DNA of 64,000 nucleotides from Lamellibrachia columna (Eukaryota; Annelida; Polychaeta; Sabellida; Siboglinidae): NCBI GenBank assembly GCA_963662155.1, contig OY759268.1, positions 56,146,457 to 56,210,456 of the forward strand, read 5' to 3'. Shown piece by piece: positions 41,238 to 51,787 of this stretch (position 1 is its first letter; each line of letters starts with the position of its first letter). The notes under the pieces were generated by a model. It saw only the letters and a program-made list of their open reading frames with translations, ran no database searches and was not told where the DNA came from. The position numbers and the translations under genes were made by a program.

Positions 41238-41616
41238 AAGCGCTTTGAACGTTCCTATATACTGAATATTGCACTATGTAAGAACTGATTGTGTATGAAA
41301 CCAATTTCATAGCAATTTCGTATTAAAATATTACTTTATTAATGTTACTTTGTGTTGATAACGTACGGATAAAGTTACGTTAACATTAAAAGCTATATGA
41401 GCAAATTACACAGAATACCAATATAAAACAGTTCGATAATTGGCATAATCTTGGAAACTTCTATTTAAAATGTCGTCTTCAGTATGTACCTTAATTGAGG
41501 TAGCGCATATACTCGCTGTTTTTCTGTCATTGTGAACAATGACTTGGAATGGAAGCCCCGGCGGTTGATGTGATATTTTGATTGATAATGAACGTATCGC
41601 CTATACCTTTTGATCT

Positions 41617-42254
41617 TCACATGGTTATACCGCTTCGGAACTGCATCATAGGAATGCGAGGGTAGCGCTTATAGGCTGCATATTTCAATAGGCCCATCAT
41701 TTGAATCTGCCTATCAAATGAAACCCCTTGTAGCGGCAGTAGTATGCGAAATGAGTGGCACTTGTGAAGACCAGGGTCGTAACCTGCTTGTGAAAGACGT
41801 GCTGACAGCTGAGATGTGAAATATGTTCTTGACATAGGGCTGTTATAGGCGAAGATAAAGAGCGGTCCCGCTGTTGAGCCGCGAGTGTGTAAGTAATAAC
41901 ATATGTGGGCCACTGGGCAGTTCGTGGACTGGGAAGTTATTTCGAGCACAATGGGCCTGCCAACCTGATGGTGTTTGGCCTGATCGTGAGGCGCAGAGAG
42001 GTTTTGTTGGCACCGTTGTGCCCTGACACAATCTCTAAATCACTCCATTGTATTACATATTCGAACAGCACTTCCGCCTGTACAGTATTTTTTCCGATGT
42101 TCAAAAATCCATGAAATGCTAGCATATACTTTGCAGCCACACATAATTTTGTAAATTTGACAGGAGTTACTGCTTTAGTCGCACTGACAAGTTGACCTAG
42201 CATTTGCAGATCAATAGGCCGCCTCAAATCAATTGTATTTGTTTTTTTATGCAT
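41617..42254 (-). pseudogene. Tyrosine recombinase (Crypton/DIRS-Ngaro type) remnant
   Basis: Two overlapping minus frames (42,254-41,937 and 41,949-41,617), joined by a frameshift and an incomplete middle, read as one tyrosine-recombinase catalytic domain: RRPIDLQMLGQLV (helix before box I), AFHGFLNIGKNTV (box I), GPLFIFAYNSPMSRTYF, HKCHSFRI (box II H-x-x-R) and AAYKRYPRIP (nucleophile Tyr region). Box I normally has Arg in the GFLR position; here it is Asn, so catalysis is doubtful even without the frameshift. Cut-and-join recombinases of this kind belong to Crypton, DIRS or Ngaro elements; no partner RT was seen. It lies just outside the inverted duplication. Confidence 0.7.
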
Positions 42255-42479
42255 TCCTACTAGCTATTTATTAATATAGAAGTTATCTGCTTGGCCAGCC
42301 AACCCAACTATTTTGAGGTTGTAAAACATAACTGACATTGTTGATAAGATAGTCGAGGAAGCATAATTTGCTGCGAACACGTGTGTAAGGAATCCTGCTA
42401 GATTGCTGCGTGACTTAGGAAATGTCCTAGTGCAGGGCAGACCGATGTGATATACCTGCGCAACATGTTGACACCACGC

Positions 42480-43090
42480 CTATAAGCCGCACGGATCGTC
42501 TAATGATGGTCTAATTAGCTGGTGCTCTAGGCTAGCAGCATTTCTGGCTCCATTGGAGTTGGCATTATTGCTGGAGTGAGATCTAGCCAAGGAGCTATCT
42601 GTCTGGCTTGTCCGATTACCGAGGAGGTCGTTGAGCAGAGCGTCCAAGTCACTATCACTGTCGTCTGACAGCAGAGGTTGCGTAGGTGGGACAGCAGTTC
42701 TGGTCGACGGCATTGGCGGGATAGTGGTGCTCGTCGACGGCATTGACACACATTGATGAGATGTCGACACGGGTAGTCGGCTCGCTCGGGCAGGTCGCCT
42801 CGTTGGCAGCGTCTCTGCGCGTGGTGGCAGCACTGTCTCTGTCGATGCTGACAGTAGGCGCCCCGACTGCTCCAGGTGAGGCGTGACCGCTGCAGCCATC
42901 GCCTCTGAACTGACAGCGACAGCGCCTCTGAACTGACACTCGCTGCTCTAAGGAGCAGCTTCCCTGTGTCCATCCTCGTGAAGTGCTTCGGAGGCATATA
43001 AATATACCGTAATGTGGAAACAGTACCTATACATGGATGAAGATACATAATAGAATTTGACTGGACACTTGTATGCGCTCTATACAACAC
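42480..43090 (-). pseudogene. Putative N-terminal region of the recombinase gene
   Basis: Minus-strand open frame 42,899-42,480 (139 codons), rich in Ser/Thr/Pro and ending in an acidic patch (SDDSDSDLDALLNDLLGNR). It lies 225 bp upstream of the recombinase domain on the same strand and is GC-richer than its surroundings, as is the recombinase part. A 187-codon frame (43,090-42,527) overlaps it in another register. The link to the recombinase rests on orientation, spacing and composition. The SDLDALLNDLL segment could be a short amphipathic helix. Confidence 0.4.
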
Positions 43091-43224
43091 AGAACTGCAA
43101 CACTTATGTGCCTTGGGAGACTAGACCTGTACATATTAATGCAACCACGTCCAATGATGTTTCAAGGCTATGACAACAGAATAGCAGTATATCAAATAAT
43201 TAGTGTAAAGTTCAATACATAACC

Positions 43225-43560
43225 AACATGAGGTAAAATCAAATCAGTGGATGGAACCACGGATATGTTTGGTATAAAAAAGTAAAACATTTCCATAACT
43301 CGAAACTACAAATCGGTAATATCGAATTGGAATCTACTTACATTATGCATATAATTGGACAACAATCCAATATCCACCAACATATGGACAAATATAAATC
43401 AGTGGACAAATCCACACCTATCATGACTGCCATAATGAAGTAAAATCCAGTATATCTACAAATTTACAGTGTCAATCGATAAATCTCGAAATGGAAACTA
43501 TTTAACAATTATACATATAATTGGACAATAATTCAATATCAACCACCAGGTGGTAAAATG
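43225..43560. repeat. Degenerate tandem repeat of about 165 bp, two copies
   Basis: Two diverged units share TGCATATAATTGGACAACAA-like, TTCAATATC(C/A)ACCA and GTAAAATCAAATCAGTGG-like blocks. No coding sequence. Confidence 0.6.
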
Positions 43561-43599
43561 AAATATCGGTGTGTGTGTAATTGCCGTTATGGTGTATAA

Positions 43600-43860
43600 A
43601 AACTGGTTACTTCGATCAGTTCTGATTAATCATCAACCTAAAGTATGTTAAATTCTTAAATACAACAGTTTATTTTTATTTTTTTAAATTAAATATGGTT
43701 TGCTCTGTAAGTATAGCAATTTAAGAGTAGCTGTATGAATTGCTTATTTAGTGCTGTCAACATATTCAGCTACCATCAATCTAATTCGAATAGTAATCTC
43801 ATTTACACATAAAAAGGACACAATATCCTGCATTTATGCCGCATTAGTGAAGTTATGGAG
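43600..43860 (-). repeat. Dispersed repeat R, short minus-strand fragment
   Basis: The reverse complement matches 9,140-9,300, 15,650-15,860 and 33,340-33,540 (GATGGTAGCTGAATATGTTG, ACAGAGCAAACCATATTTAA, TTAGGTTGATGATTAATCAG). Sequence continues straight into the 19-bp minisatellite. Confidence 0.75.
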
Positions 43861-43867
43861 ATTTATT

Positions 43868-44373
43868 TTTGCACAAAGCACTTTGATGTACACAAAACAA
43901 GTTGATATACACAAAGCACGTTGATGTACACAAATCACGTTGATGCACACAAAGCACTTTGATGTACACAAAGCACGTTGACGTACACAAATCACGTTGA
44001 TGCACACAAAGCACGTTGATGTACACAAAACACGTTGATGTACACAAATCACGTTGATGCACACAAAACATGTTGATGTACACAAAGCACGTTGCTGTAC
44101 ACAAAGCACGCTGATGACACAAAGCACGTTGATGCACACAAGGCACGTTGATGCACAAAAAGAACGTTGATGTAAACAAAGCACGTTGATGACACAAACA
44201 AAGCACGTTGATGACACAAAGCACGTTGATGCACACAAAGCACGTTGATGTACACAAAGCACGTTGATGACACAAAGCACGTTGATGCACACAAAGAACG
44301 TTGATGACATAAATCACGTTGATGTACACAAAGCACGTTGATGTACACAAAGCACGTTGATGTACACAAAGCG
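43868..44373 (+). repeat. 19-bp minisatellite, about 26 copies
   Basis: Core ACACAAAGCACGTTGATGT, period 19 bp with some 16-bp units (GCACGTTGATGACACAAA) where three bases are missing. Variants include AAATCACG and AAAACACG. Minus-strand open frames of 106-165 codons result from the stop-free unit. Confidence 0.95.
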
Positions 44374-44767
44374 TTTGAGTAATTAAGGGTACAAATTTAG
44401 AACCAGAGCTGTGATGTAATCTATGAATAAAATATGCTAATTAATTAGTGTATATCATATATTATGGAACAATGCAAAATGTGTAAGTTTCTAAAAACGT
44501 TTTGTTAGATCCAGTCTCAAGGGAATTTTTCTGGCAACGTATTGAGTAGCCCCCTGAAGTTGAGAGTCAATGCCGGGTAACTTAGCCAGCGTGTCGTGCA
44601 AACACTCCAGTTGCAGTCGTGCTAGTACGAGCTAAACATTAAGTGTCTTGGCTTTCAAGATATCTTGAAGAGGCCTATTCAGGGAAGGTATTTGCATCAC
44701 CTCTAACGAACTCAGTCATTCACCGTCCATCCACAAACACTTCTAGTCGATTTGAAGATAATACAGA
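44374..44767 (+). promoter_or_regulatory. Putative 5' flank of the eight-cysteine peptide gene
   Basis: Unique sequence between the 19-bp minisatellite and the start codon. Initiator-like TCAGTCATTC at 44,712 and a short A-rich leader (GAAGATAATACAGA) precede the ATG at 44,768. No convincing TATA box at the expected distance. This is inferred from position only. Confidence 0.3.
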
Positions 44768-45212
44768 ATGAAGACCATAGTAAGTTCCTCGGTATCTAAA
44801 ATATCCTTAATTGATCAGTTGTTACACAGGGACAATGGCTGTCTAATAAATAATTAATTTAACTACTGCTTTAAATAGCTGCTGCAACAGTAACACTGAT
44901 TGTTAAATATGTATTGTTAAATAAAATATTTCTGTATTAGTGTAGCAAACTTGGTGTGGTGTGTAAAATGGCCGGTATTTTCCACAGCTGCTGATCATAG
45001 CTTCAATGATGGTCTGTCTGATGATACAATCTGTGACTGCAACGCCCTGCATGGACAAGTGCAATAAAGTGAAAGTGGAATGCAGGAAGGAGTGCGATAC
45101 ATCCGTTTGGGCGTGGATAGGTCTCGATGCGTTAATGTGCAAAGATCGGTGTGTATCCGACAAAATTGACTGCTACAACAAGTGTCTGCATCCGCCGTTG
45201 TTCTGGAAATGA
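44768..45212 (+). CDS. Predicted two-exon gene for a secreted eight-cysteine double-motif peptide
   Basis: Exon 1 (44,768-44,779) encodes MKTI and ends in a GTAAGT donor; exon 2 (44,988-45,212) follows a TTTTCCACAG acceptor. The 208-bp intron is phase 0 and the 78-residue product starts with a textbook signal peptide (MKTILLIIASMMVCLMIQS, cleavage likely near TAT or TATP at about 23). An internal Met at 45,006 would truncate the signal, so the upstream start is preferred. The mature part of about 55 residues has eight Cys spaced C-x3-C-x6-C-x3-C, then x14, then C-x3-C-x6-C-x3-C: two identical frameworks, as expected of two disulphide-pinned helical hairpins made by internal duplication. It is rich in Lys/Asp/Glu, with VWAW in the linker and an aromatic tail (LFWK). 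No family recognised with confidence. Similar CxxxC hairpins occur in some venom, defence and other secreted peptides, so function is open. A 61-bp satellite starts 260 bp downstream. Confidence 0.75.
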
Positions 45213-45471
45213 ATGAAGACAATTAAGTTGAATACTATTTGTGCGACAGAAATAGTCAGGAAACATCTTACAGTCGCAATCAATCCTTCACAGTCCACGC
45301 CATCTCGCCCAGTCAGTTGTCTCTCTAATCCACGCCATAAATAGTCGAGGAATACTATTTTATATTATGTATTAATTAGTTAATACATTTTTTGTAAGGT
45401 GGGTTGAGCTATAGAATGTATTCGGTTTAGTTGTCATTATTGTTGTTATAAATCTTCAACACGATTAAAAA
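45213..45471 (+). other. Putative 3' UTR and flank of the eight-cysteine peptide gene
   Basis: Unique AT-rich sequence. ATTAAA-type polyadenylation variants are possible near 45,464 (GATTAAAAAAAC); no AATAAA was seen. The satellite begins directly after it. Confidence 0.35.
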
Positions 45472-47852
45472 AACTGTTAAACAAAGTTACAGCTCCTGGT
45501 TGACACGAGGACACGGTAGTTGCTATGTAATCAACTGTTAAACAAAGTTACAACTCCTGGCTGACACGAGGACACGGTAGTTGCTATGTAATGAACTGTT
45601 AAACAAAGTTACAACTCCTGGCTGACACGAGGACACGGTAGTTGCTATGTAATCAACTGTTAAACAAAGTTACAACTCCTGGCTGACACGAGGACACGGT
45701 AGTTGCTATGTAATCAACTGTTAAACAAAGTTACAACTCCTGGCTGACACGAGGACACGGTAGTTGCTATGTAATCAACTGTTAAACAAAGTTACACCTC
45801 CTGGCTGACACGAGGACACGGTAGTTGCTATGTAATCAACTGTTAAACAAAGTTACAGCTCCTGGCTGACACGAGGACACGGTAGTTGCTATGTAATCAA
45901 CTGTTAAACAAAGTTACAACTCCTGGCTGACACGAGGACACGGTAGTTGCTATGTAATCAACTGTTAAACAAAGTTACAGCTCCTGGCTGACACGAGGAC
46001 ACGGTAGTTGCTATGTAATCAACTGTTAAACAAAGTTACAACTCCTGGCTGACACGAGGACACGGTAGTTGCTATGTAATCAACTGTTAAACAAAGTTAC
46101 AACTCCTGGCTGACACGAGGACACGGTAGTTGCTATGTAATCAACTGTTAAACAAAGTTACAGCTCCTGGCTGACACGAGGACACGGTAGTTGCTATGTA
46201 ATCAACTGTTAAACAAAGTTACAGCTCCTGGCTGACACGAGGACACGGTAGTTGCTATGTAATCAACTGTTAAACAAAGTTACAACTCCTGGCTGACACG
46301 AGGACACGGTAGTTGCTATGTAATCAACTGTTAAACAAAGTTACAACTCCTGGCTGACACGAGGACACGGTAGTTGCTATGTAATCAACTGTTAAACAAA
46401 GTTACAGCTCCTGGCTGACACGAGGACACGGTAGTTGCTATGTAATCAACTGTTAAACAAAGTTACAACTCCTGGCTGACACGAGGACATGGTAGTTGCT
46501 ATGCAATCAACTGTTAAACAAAGTTACAACTCCTGGCTGACACGAGGACACGGTAGTTGCTATGTAATCAACTGTTAAACAAAGTTACAACTCCTGGCTG
46601 ACACGAGGACACGGTAGTTGCTATGTAATCAACTGTTAAACAAAGTTACAGCTCCTGGCTGACACGAGGACACGGTAGTTGCTATGTAATCAACTGTTAA
46701 ACAAAGTTACAGCTCCTGGCTGACACGAGGACATGGTAGTTGCTATGTAATCAACTGTTAAACAAAGTTACAACTCCTGGCTGACACGAGGACACGGTAG
46801 TTGCTATGCAATCAACTGTTAAACAAAGTTACAACTCCTGGCTGACACGAGGACACGGTAGTTGCTATGTAATCAACAGTTAAACAAAGTTACAACTCCT
46901 GGCTGACACGATGACACGGTAGTTGCTATGTAATCAACTGTTAAACAAAGTTACAACTCCTGGCTGACACGAGGACACGGTAGTTGCTATGCAATCAACA
47001 GTTAAACAAAGTTACAGCTCCTGGCTGACACGAGGACACGGTAGTTGCTATGTAATCAACTGTTAAACAAAGTTACAACTCCTGGCTGACACGAGGACAC
47101 GGTAGTTGCTATGTAATCAACTGTTAAACAAAGTTACAGCTCCTGGCTGACACGAGGACACGGTAGTTGCTATGCAATCAACTGTTAAACAAAGTTACAA
47201 CTCCTGGCTGACACGAGGACACGGTAGTTGCTATGTAATCAACTGTTAAACAAAGTTACAACTCCTGGCTGACACGAGGACACGGTAGTTGCTATGTAAT
47301 CAACTGTTAAACAAAGTTACAACTCCTGGCTGACACGAGGACACGGTAGTTGCTATGCAATCAACTGTTAAACAAAGTTACAGCTCCTGGCTGACACGAG
47401 GACACGGTAGTTGCTATGTAATCAACTGTTAAACAAAGTTACAACTCCTGGCTGACACGAGGACACGGTAGTTGCTATGCAATCAACTGTTAAACAAAGT
47501 TACAGCTCCTGGCTGACACGAGGACACGGTAGTTGCTATGTAATCAACTGTTAAACAAAGTTACAACTCCTGGCTGACACGAGGACACGGTAGTTGCTAT
47601 GCAATCAACTGTTAAACAAAGTTACAGCTCCTGGCTGACACGAGGACACGGTAGTTGCTATGTAATCAACTGTTAAACAAAGTTACAACTCCTGGCTGAC
47701 ACGAGGACACGGTAGTTGCTATGTAATCAACTGTTAAACAAAGTTACAACTCCTGGCTGACACGAGGACATGGTAGTTGCTATGTAATCAACTGTTAAAC
47801 AAAGTTACAACTCCTGGCTGACACGAGGACACGGTAGTTGCTATGCAATCAA
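45472..47852 (+). repeat. 61-bp satellite array, 39 units
   Basis: Period 61 bp; core AACTGTTAAACAAAGTTACA, then ACTCCTGGCTGACACGAGGA and CACGGTAGTTGCTATGTAATC. Divergence is very low, mostly A/G at one site (TTACAACTCC/TTACAGCTCC) and T/C at another (TATGTAATC/TATGCAATC). The variants are intermixed along the array, with local runs suggesting block duplication. No open frame of note and no internal CRISPR-like spacers. Confidence 0.98.
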
Positions 47853-48030
47853 CATGTTTGCATGAAGGTATGCGTAATCCAACATGCTTGCATACATGAC
47901 GGCCTGCGTAATCCAGCACGTTTACATAATATATGTGTAATCCAGTATGTTTACACGAAAATCATGGTAATCCAGCACGTTTAAATAAAAGTATTTGTAA
48001 TTCAACGTGTTTAAATGACGGTCTGTGTAA
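47853..48030 (+). repeat. Degenerate tandem repeat of about 31 bp, six copies
   Basis: Units share GTAATCCAGCACGTTTACAT-like sequence; every copy differs. Begins exactly where the 61-bp array ends (ATGCAATCAACATG), and its AATC-CA/AACATG start resembles the satellite unit end, so it may be a decayed edge or a separate old minisatellite. Confidence 0.7.
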
Positions 48031-48129
48031 TACATAGCAGCAGCAGCGGCTGTCCAGTTATTTATAAAGATCAGTGGTCATAACGTCATAACTATCTTAA
48101 TGATATATTCGATCAGAGTTTAACTCAGT

Positions 48130-48345
48130 GGACCCGTAGATACTACATTTCTGGCGACGAAGATGTTGAACTTTTCGTGCCTGGCAGTGTTTGCCAGCCC
48201 AGTATACAATTGAGCGGTACTGAAACTAAAAATGTGATGATACCAAAGTTTGTTAACAAGATGGATATCAGGAAACACACCAACTCAACGACAACCACAG
48301 ATAAGACAATCGGCTGCAATTGCTGTTGTGTGAATCCGCACAATA
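48130..48345 (+). other. Unassigned segment before the 33-bp array; possible LTR-retrotransposon primer site
   Basis: Contains CATTTCTGGCGACGAAGATG (48,146-48,165). TGGCGACGA following a CTACA-type end resembles the primer-binding site after the 5' LTR of some Ty3/gypsy elements. No gag or pol domains follow, because the 33-bp array begins about 190 bp later. A 69-codon frame (48,177-48,386) runs into the array and has no recognised domain. Confidence 0.25.
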
Positions 48346-50764
48346 ACAAGTGCCTTGGTTGTGTATATCCACACACTAGACAATGACTTGGTTGTGTGTA
48401 TCCACACAATAGACAGTGCCTTGGTTGTGTGTATCTACACAATAGACAGTGCATTGGTTGTGTGTATCCACACAATAGACAGTGCATTAGTTGTGTGTAT
48501 CCACACAATAGATAGTGCCTTGGTTGTGTGTATCCACACAATATATAGTGCCTTGGTTGTGTATATCCACACAATAGATAGTGCCTTGGTTGTGTGTATC
48601 CACACAATAAACAGTGTCTTGGTTGTGTGTATCCACACAATAGACAATGCCTTGGTTGTGTGTATCCACACAATAGACAGTGCCTTGGTGGTGTGTATCC
48701 ACGCAATAGACAGTGCCTTGGTTGTGTGTATCCACGCAATAGACAGTGCCTTGGTTGTGTGTATCCACACAATAGACAGTGCCTTGGTTGTGTGTATCCA
48801 TACAATAGACAGTGCCTTGGTTGTGTGTATCCACACAATAGAGAGTGCCTTGGTTGTGTGTATCCACATTATAGACAGTGCCTTGGTTGTGTTTATCCAC
48901 ACAATAGACAGTGCCTTGGTTGTGTGTATCCACACAATAGACACTGCCTTGGTTGTGTTTATCCACACAATAGACACTGCCTTGGTTGTGTATATCCACA
49001 CAATAGACAATGCCTTGGTTGTGTGTATCCACACAATAGACAATGCCTTGGTTGTGTGTATCCATACAATAGACAATGCCTTGGTTGTGTATATCCACAC
49101 AATAGATAATGCCTTGGTTGTGTGTATCCACACAATAGACATTGCCTTGGTTGTGTGTATCCACACAATAGACCCTGCCTTGGTTGTGTGTATCCACACA
49201 ATAGCCACTGCCTTGGTTGTGTATATCCACATAATAGACAATGCCTTGGTTGTGTGTATCCACACAATAGACAATGCCTTGGTTGTGTGTATCCATACAA
49301 TAGACAATGCCTTGGTTGTGTATATCCACACAATAGACAATGCCTTGGTTGTGTGTATCCACACAATAGACATTGCCTTGGTTGTGTGTATCCACACAAT
49401 AGACAATGCCTTGGTTGTGTGTATCCATACAATAGACAATGCCTTGGCTGTGTGTATCCACACAATAGACAGTGTATTGGTTGTGTATATCCACACAAAA
49501 GACAATGCCTTGGTTGTGTGTATCCACACAATAGACAATGACTTGGTTGTGTGTATCCATACAATAGAAAATGCCTTGGTTGTGTATATCCACACAATAG
49601 ACAATGCCTTGGTTGTGTATATCCACACAATAGACAATGCCTTGGTTGTGTGTATCCACACAATATACATTGCCTTGGTTGTGTGTATCCACACAATAGA
49701 CAATGACTTGGTTGTGTGTATCCATACAATAGACAATGCCTTGGTTGTGTTGATCCACACAATAGACAATGCCTTGGTTGTGTGTATCCACACAATAGAC
49801 ATTGGCTTGGTTGTGTGTATCCACACAATAGACAATGCCTTGGTTGTGTGCATCCATACAATAGACAATGCCTTGGTTGTGTGTATCCATACAATAGACA
49901 ATGCCTTGGTTGTGTATATCCACACAATAGACAATGCCTTGGTTGTGTGTATCCACACAATAGACATTGCCTTGGTTGTGTGTATCCATACAATATACAA
50001 TGCCTTGGTTGTGTGTATCCATACAATAGACAATGCCTTGGTTGTGTGTATCCATACAATAGACAATGCCTTGGTTGTGTATATCCACATAATAGACAAT
50101 GCCTTGGTTGTGCATGTCCACACAATAGACAATGACTTGGTTGTGTGTATCCATACAATAGACAATGCCTTGGTTGTGTATATCCACACAATAGACAATG
50201 CCTTGGTTGTGTGTATCCATACAATAGACAATGCCTTGGTTGTGTGTATCCATACAATAGACAATGCATTGGTTGTGTGTATCCATACAATATACAATGC
50301 CTTGGTTGTGTATATCCACACAATAGACAATGCCTTGGTTGTGCATATCCACACAATAGACAATGACTTGGTTGTGTGTATCCACACAATAGACTGTGTC
50401 TTGGTTGTGTGTATCCATACAATAGACAATGCCTTGGTTGTGTGTATCCATACAATAGACAATGCCTTGGTTGTGTGTATCCATACAATAGACAGTGCCT
50501 TGGTTGTGTGTATCCACACAATAGACACTGCCTTGGTTGTGTGTATCCATACAATAGACTGTGTCTTGGTTGTGTGTATCCACACAATAGACAGTGCCTT
50601 GGTTGTGTATATCCACACAATAGACAGTGCCTTGGTTGTGTGTATCCACACAATAGACAATGCCTTGGTTGTGTGTATCCATACAATAGACAGTGCCTTG
50701 GTTGTGTGTATCCACGCAATAGACAGTGCCTTGGTTGTGTGTATCTACACAATAGACAGTGCCT
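48346..50764 (+). repeat. 33-bp hairpin-forming minisatellite, about 73 units
   Basis: Core TTGTGTGTATCCACACAATA, then GACAATGCCTTGG. Each unit contains a 7-bp perfect inverted repeat (TTGTGTG, loop TATC, CACACAA). Many units carry CATACAA or TTGTGTA variants that weaken the stem. Because 33 is a multiple of 3, frames of 803 (plus), 741, 763 and 597 (minus) codons stay open at the same place on both strands. I regard all as repeat by-products because none has a start context, splice sites or a non-repeat domain in common. Confidence 0.97.
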
Positions 50765-51190
50765 AGCAGAACATCCAACTTACAGGCCCAAAGTGAACAA
50801 ACCTGCTGTTGTTGTTTCTTCAGCAGTCACTAGGACATCATTGACAACGTACATGGTGACATGCGACATCCATGAAATGTCGTTTCCGTCAAATGACACT
50901 GTGTTGAACTATTCATTGATTCTGAATCTGGTGCCAGTATATTTGACAAATAACTTGATCAAGTAAGTGCCAATCTTATTTACCGGGCTGTCACCACGTG
51001 CGTGGATCTAACCGGCCACTTCTAGTTCTAACCAATGTGACTGCTTTTGTCGAATCGAAAAATACGTTGATTTCTACACCTATCTATGTCTTTGGAGGGA
51101 TTCATGTTTTTCTAGGATATGACACTGAGCTTGGTTTAGTACACCTAACCAATGTTTTAAGAAACATTCTGGTTGATAAAGCATAGCCTC
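50765..51190 (+). other. Unassigned sequence after the 33-bp array
   Basis: One array frame continues for 67 codons of ordinary-looking sequence (AEHPTYRPKVNKPAVVVSS onward) and would end at a good donor (ATCAA|GTAAGTG, 50,961). A separate 62-codon frame lies at 50,998-51,186. Neither has a recognised domain. Either could be a retroelement or exon remnant. Confidence 0.25.
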
Positions 51191-51209
51191 TCAATATCCA
51201 GAACTATCC

Positions 51210-51785
51210 GAAAATCTTGGATTGCTCAGTGACACTTACGTATAGCTTCATAATTACACTGAAGTGACGCCTACGTCATAAAGTCTTGGAATGCTCAGTG
51301 ACACTTACGTATAGCATCATAGTGACACTGAAGTGACGCCTACGTCATAAAGACACCGCATAATTCCATTCCACATGAGGCTCGAAATGGAAGAAGAATT
51401 TGTCATGCACAAAAGGTTTTATGTCATCGATACATCAAAACCATTGCAGCTGTCCCGAAACCCACGTCACCAAACCAGATACGAATATGTTTTGACAAGG
51501 CTTTAACCAAACAAGGCAACTCAGTGATAAAAACACATATAACTCCTACGACAATTGGCTTTCTATGCGACCACAATTGTTATACAACAATATGCGTGAC
51601 TTTAGTACGGACCCTTCCATACATATGTTTTGACAATGCTTTTACCAAACAAGGCAACTCAGTGATAAAAACTTCACTCCTACGACGGTTGACATTCTTT
51701 GCGACCACAATTGTTATACAATAATATGCTTCACTTTAGTACGGACCCTTCCATACATACAGCTGTCTGTACGGATCTTTCCGTA
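51210..51785 (+). repeat. Two short tandem duplications
   Basis: 51,215-51,350: a 69-bp unit twice (TGCTCAGTGACACTTACGTA, then ACTGAAGTGACGCCTACGTC). 51,485-51,765: a unit of about 137 bp twice (ATGTTTTGACAA, CAAGGCAACTCAGTGATAAA, TTTAGTACGGACCCTTCCAT), then a partial repeat CATACAGCTGTCTGTACGGA. Copies are over 85% alike by eye. Confidence 0.85.
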
Positions 51786-51787
51786 CA

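Noticed and set aside
37393..41288. Cysteine-rich repeat protein (VCQGVECK-type units)
   Set aside because: The 24-bp DNA repeat is open in several frames on both strands, the frames break at different places, and no signal peptide or start context supports one of them.
45006..45212. Start of the eight-cysteine peptide at the internal Met (45,006)
   Set aside because: It would discard half of the hydrophobic signal. The upstream exon at 44,768 with a GTAAGT donor and matching phase gives a complete signal peptide.
45472..47852. CRISPR array
   Set aside because: Units are head-to-tail with no variable spacers, and the context is eukaryotic.
48355..50766. An 803-codon open frame and minus-strand frames of 741, 763 and 597 codons
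   Set aside because: All are produced by a 33-bp tandem repeat whose length is a multiple of three. They overlap on both strands and contain no domain beyond the repeat.
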